DNA of 64,000 nt, taken from Hydractinia symbiolongicarpus. Lineage: Eukaryota; Cnidaria; Hydrozoa; Anthoathecata; Hydractiniidae. The stretch lies in assembly GCF_029227915.1 (NCBI RefSeq), contig NC_079876.1, forward strand, positions 1,676,001 through 1,740,000, read 5' to 3'. Position numbers and translations under genes: made by a program. Shown in pieces: positions 63,456 through 64,000 of the stretch. Within the stretch, counting starts at the first letter, position 1. Each line of letters opens with the position of its first letter. The notes below the pieces were generated by a model. The model was given only the letters and a program-made list of their open reading frames with translations, was not told where the DNA came from and did not search any database.

Positions 63456-63701
63456 TGAGACGCTGAATAAAAGAAGTTTAATCGCCGGCAAACGAAAACC
63501 CGCGATTTCCCGTAAATCCCGGGCGTGGCACGTATAGTCGAATGTATACAAAGAAAGTACCCAGGGAGTAAACTCATTTCCCGAACGATTTTTTATATTA
63601 TTTTTTCACCACTAAAACGCATAAGACTTGTAGTTTTTAAAAATGTTTTCATTTTTGATGAGACGCTGAATAAAAGAAGTTTAATCGCCGGCAAACGAAA
63701 A

Positions 63702-63735
63702 CCCGCGATTTCCCGTAAATCCCGGGCTTGGCCCG
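63702..63735. repeat. Four CCCG motifs at about 10 bp spacing (example)
   Basis: CCCG begins at 63702, 63712, 63721 and 63732, spacings 10, 9 and 11 bp, close to one DNA turn each. In B monomers with CCCGGCTTGG the last spacing becomes 10. Classes with CTTGGCACG lose the fourth copy, and C and K classes lose the first two (ACCTGCG and CCCTAAAT). The motif is visible in most monomers; any binding role is inference. Confidence 0.75.
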
Positions 63736-63768
63736 TATAGTCAAAAGTATACAAAGAAAGTACCCAGG

Positions 63769-63778
63769 GAGTAAACTC
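63769..63778. repeat. Short dyad GAGTAAACTC (example)
   Basis: The arms GAGT and ACTC flank AA. In monomers with CCCTGTGAG the arms extend to TGAGT and ACTCA, making a 12 bp dyad. It lies beside the strongly conserved TATACAAAGAAAGTA segment and is present in nearly all monomers. It could be a protein site, but no factor can be named. Confidence 0.6.
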
Positions 63779-64000
63779 ATTTCCCGAACGATTTTTTAAA
63801 TTATTTTTTCACCACTAAAACGCATGAGACTTTGAGTTTTCAAAAATGTTTTCATTTTTGATGAGACGCTGAATAAAAGAAGTTTAATCGCCGGCAAACG
63901 AAAACCCGCGATTTCCCGTAAATCCCGGGCTTGGCCCGTATAGTCAAAAGTATACAAAGAAAGTACCCAGGGAGTAAACTCATTTCCCGAACGATTTTTT

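Larger units (their letters stand above)
1..64000. repeat. Satellite DNA array, ~203 bp monomer, ~315 tandem copies
   Basis: The same unit recurs from the first to the last base with no interruption, inversion or inserted element that I could find. Taking GTTTTCATTT as the start, successive starts fall at 1, 204, 410, 612, 815, 1019, 1221 and so on to 63442, 63645 and 63848. A representative monomer is 203 bp with 77 G+C (about 38%) and 12 CpG by hand count. The stretch around TATACAAAGAAAGTA is the least variable part; the heads near positions 21-56, the segment at 58-100 and the T tract at 148-165 vary most and define classes. Satellites of this length are typical of eukaryotic centromeric and pericentromeric heterochromatin; that location is inferred from array type and length, not shown. 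I do not recognise the monomer as a named family. Confidence 0.97.
60198..64000. repeat. 17-monomer repeat with a dimer duplicated, cut by the window edge
   Basis: L' 60198, X, Y1-Y4, Z1 61413, Z2 61616, Z3 61818, Z4 62021, Z3-like 62224, Z4 62427, Z5 62630, Z6 62833, Z7 63036, Z8 63239 (GTTATCAT), Z9 63442, Z10-like 63645 (CGCCGGC, not CGCCTGC) and one further monomer from 63848. The last monomer has CCCGGGCTTGG and CCCGAACG, unlike a normal Z11, so the pattern changes again near the edge. Confidence 0.85.

Noticed and set aside
34847-63740. Plus-strand open frames of 65 and 71 codons
   Set aside because: Each lies within one or two monomers and reappears wherever the same monomer class appears. 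Some overlap minus-strand frames of the same satellite. There is no sign of coding constraint.
1-64000. CRISPR array
   Set aside because: The repeating unit is the entire ~203 bp monomer. There are no short repeats separated by unique spacers and no cas genes.
1-64000. Transposable element, LTR or target-site duplication inside the array
   Set aside because: I could assign monomer starts at 201-206 bp steps throughout, leaving no room for an insertion. I saw no reverse transcriptase or transposase motif in the translated frames.
1-64000. Telomeric or subtelomeric repeat
   Set aside because: No TTAGGG, TTAGG or TTTAGGG runs were seen, and both edges continue as the same satellite.
1-64000. 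Bacterial or plasmid origin with iterons
   Set aside because: Iterons are about 20 bp and few. A 64 kb array of 203 bp units without genes is not compatible with a prokaryotic replicon.
1-64000. RNA polymerase III internal promoter or tRNA-derived repeat
   Set aside because: No B-box-like GGTTCGA sequence was found in the monomer on either strand.

Overview
The whole 64 kb window is one uninterrupted head-to-tail satellite DNA array. Every part I read is a copy of the same monomer of about 203 bp (individual copies about 201 to 206 bp), all in one orientation, about 315 copies. I found no protein-coding gene, RNA gene, transposon, CRISPR array or unique sequence. Both window edges lie inside the array, so the true array is longer. 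This points to eukaryotic heterochromatin, most plausibly centromeric or pericentromeric. The species cannot be named. A hand count on a typical monomer gives about 38% G+C and 12 CpG where about 7 are expected, so CpG is not depleted. That fits a lineage with little CpG methylation, such as many invertebrates, or very recent amplification.

Numbering: monomer position 1 is the G of GTTTTCATTT. Landmarks of a typical monomer: a dyad with arms at 196-203 plus 1 and at 6-14; four CCCG motifs at 58, 68, 77 and 88; a short dyad GAGTAAACTC at 125-134; a T-rich, very AT-rich tract at 148-165. Monomer classes used below, defined by diagnostic variants: A (CTTAATGAAAG head, GGAAAACG, CCCTGTG, CCAGAACG, CATAAGAC; usually 204 bp); B (CTGAATAAAAG, GGCAAACG, CCCGGCTTGG, CAAAAG, CCCAGGG); Bs (B with CTCGAACGATATTTT); C (AAAAGCAG, ACCTGCG, CCCTAAAT, GACTCGG); D (CTTGGCACG, TCGAATG, AAAGCCCATG); E, F, G and H are local variants; J (D-like with CCCAGGG and TTTTCCG); K (C-like with CAAAAG); L (CTCAATAAAAG, GACAAACG); N (GCGTTTTCCCG, TCCGGGG, CCGAGGG, TTTCCACC); O (A-like head with AAATCCCGCG); Q (AACGCAAACCC); R (AACTTGCG). 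L', X, Y1-Y4 and Z1-Z11 are the classes of the right-hand third.

Layout. 1-12167: two copies of a 15 to 16 monomer block (1-3246 and 9123-12167) flank a ~2 kb 10-monomer repeat; A-B dimers of 406 bp are the smallest unit. 12168-19270: 6-monomer and 7-monomer higher-order repeats. 19271-22308: mosaic with one very divergent monomer and a segment duplicated from 18.3-19.1 kb. 22309-28387: 4-, 8- and 4-monomer repeats. 28388-33859: mosaic of the same classes. 33860-39732: 6-monomer and 5-monomer repeats. 39733-42567: mosaic. 42568-64000: a nested higher-order repeat that grows from 6 to 7 to 17 monomers, whose later copies differ by loss or gain of whole monomers (15, 12, 20 and at least 18). 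Nearly all length changes are whole monomers, as expected from in-register unequal exchange. The array has no genes to work together; any function would be structural (chromatin, centromere identity) or through non-coding transcripts.
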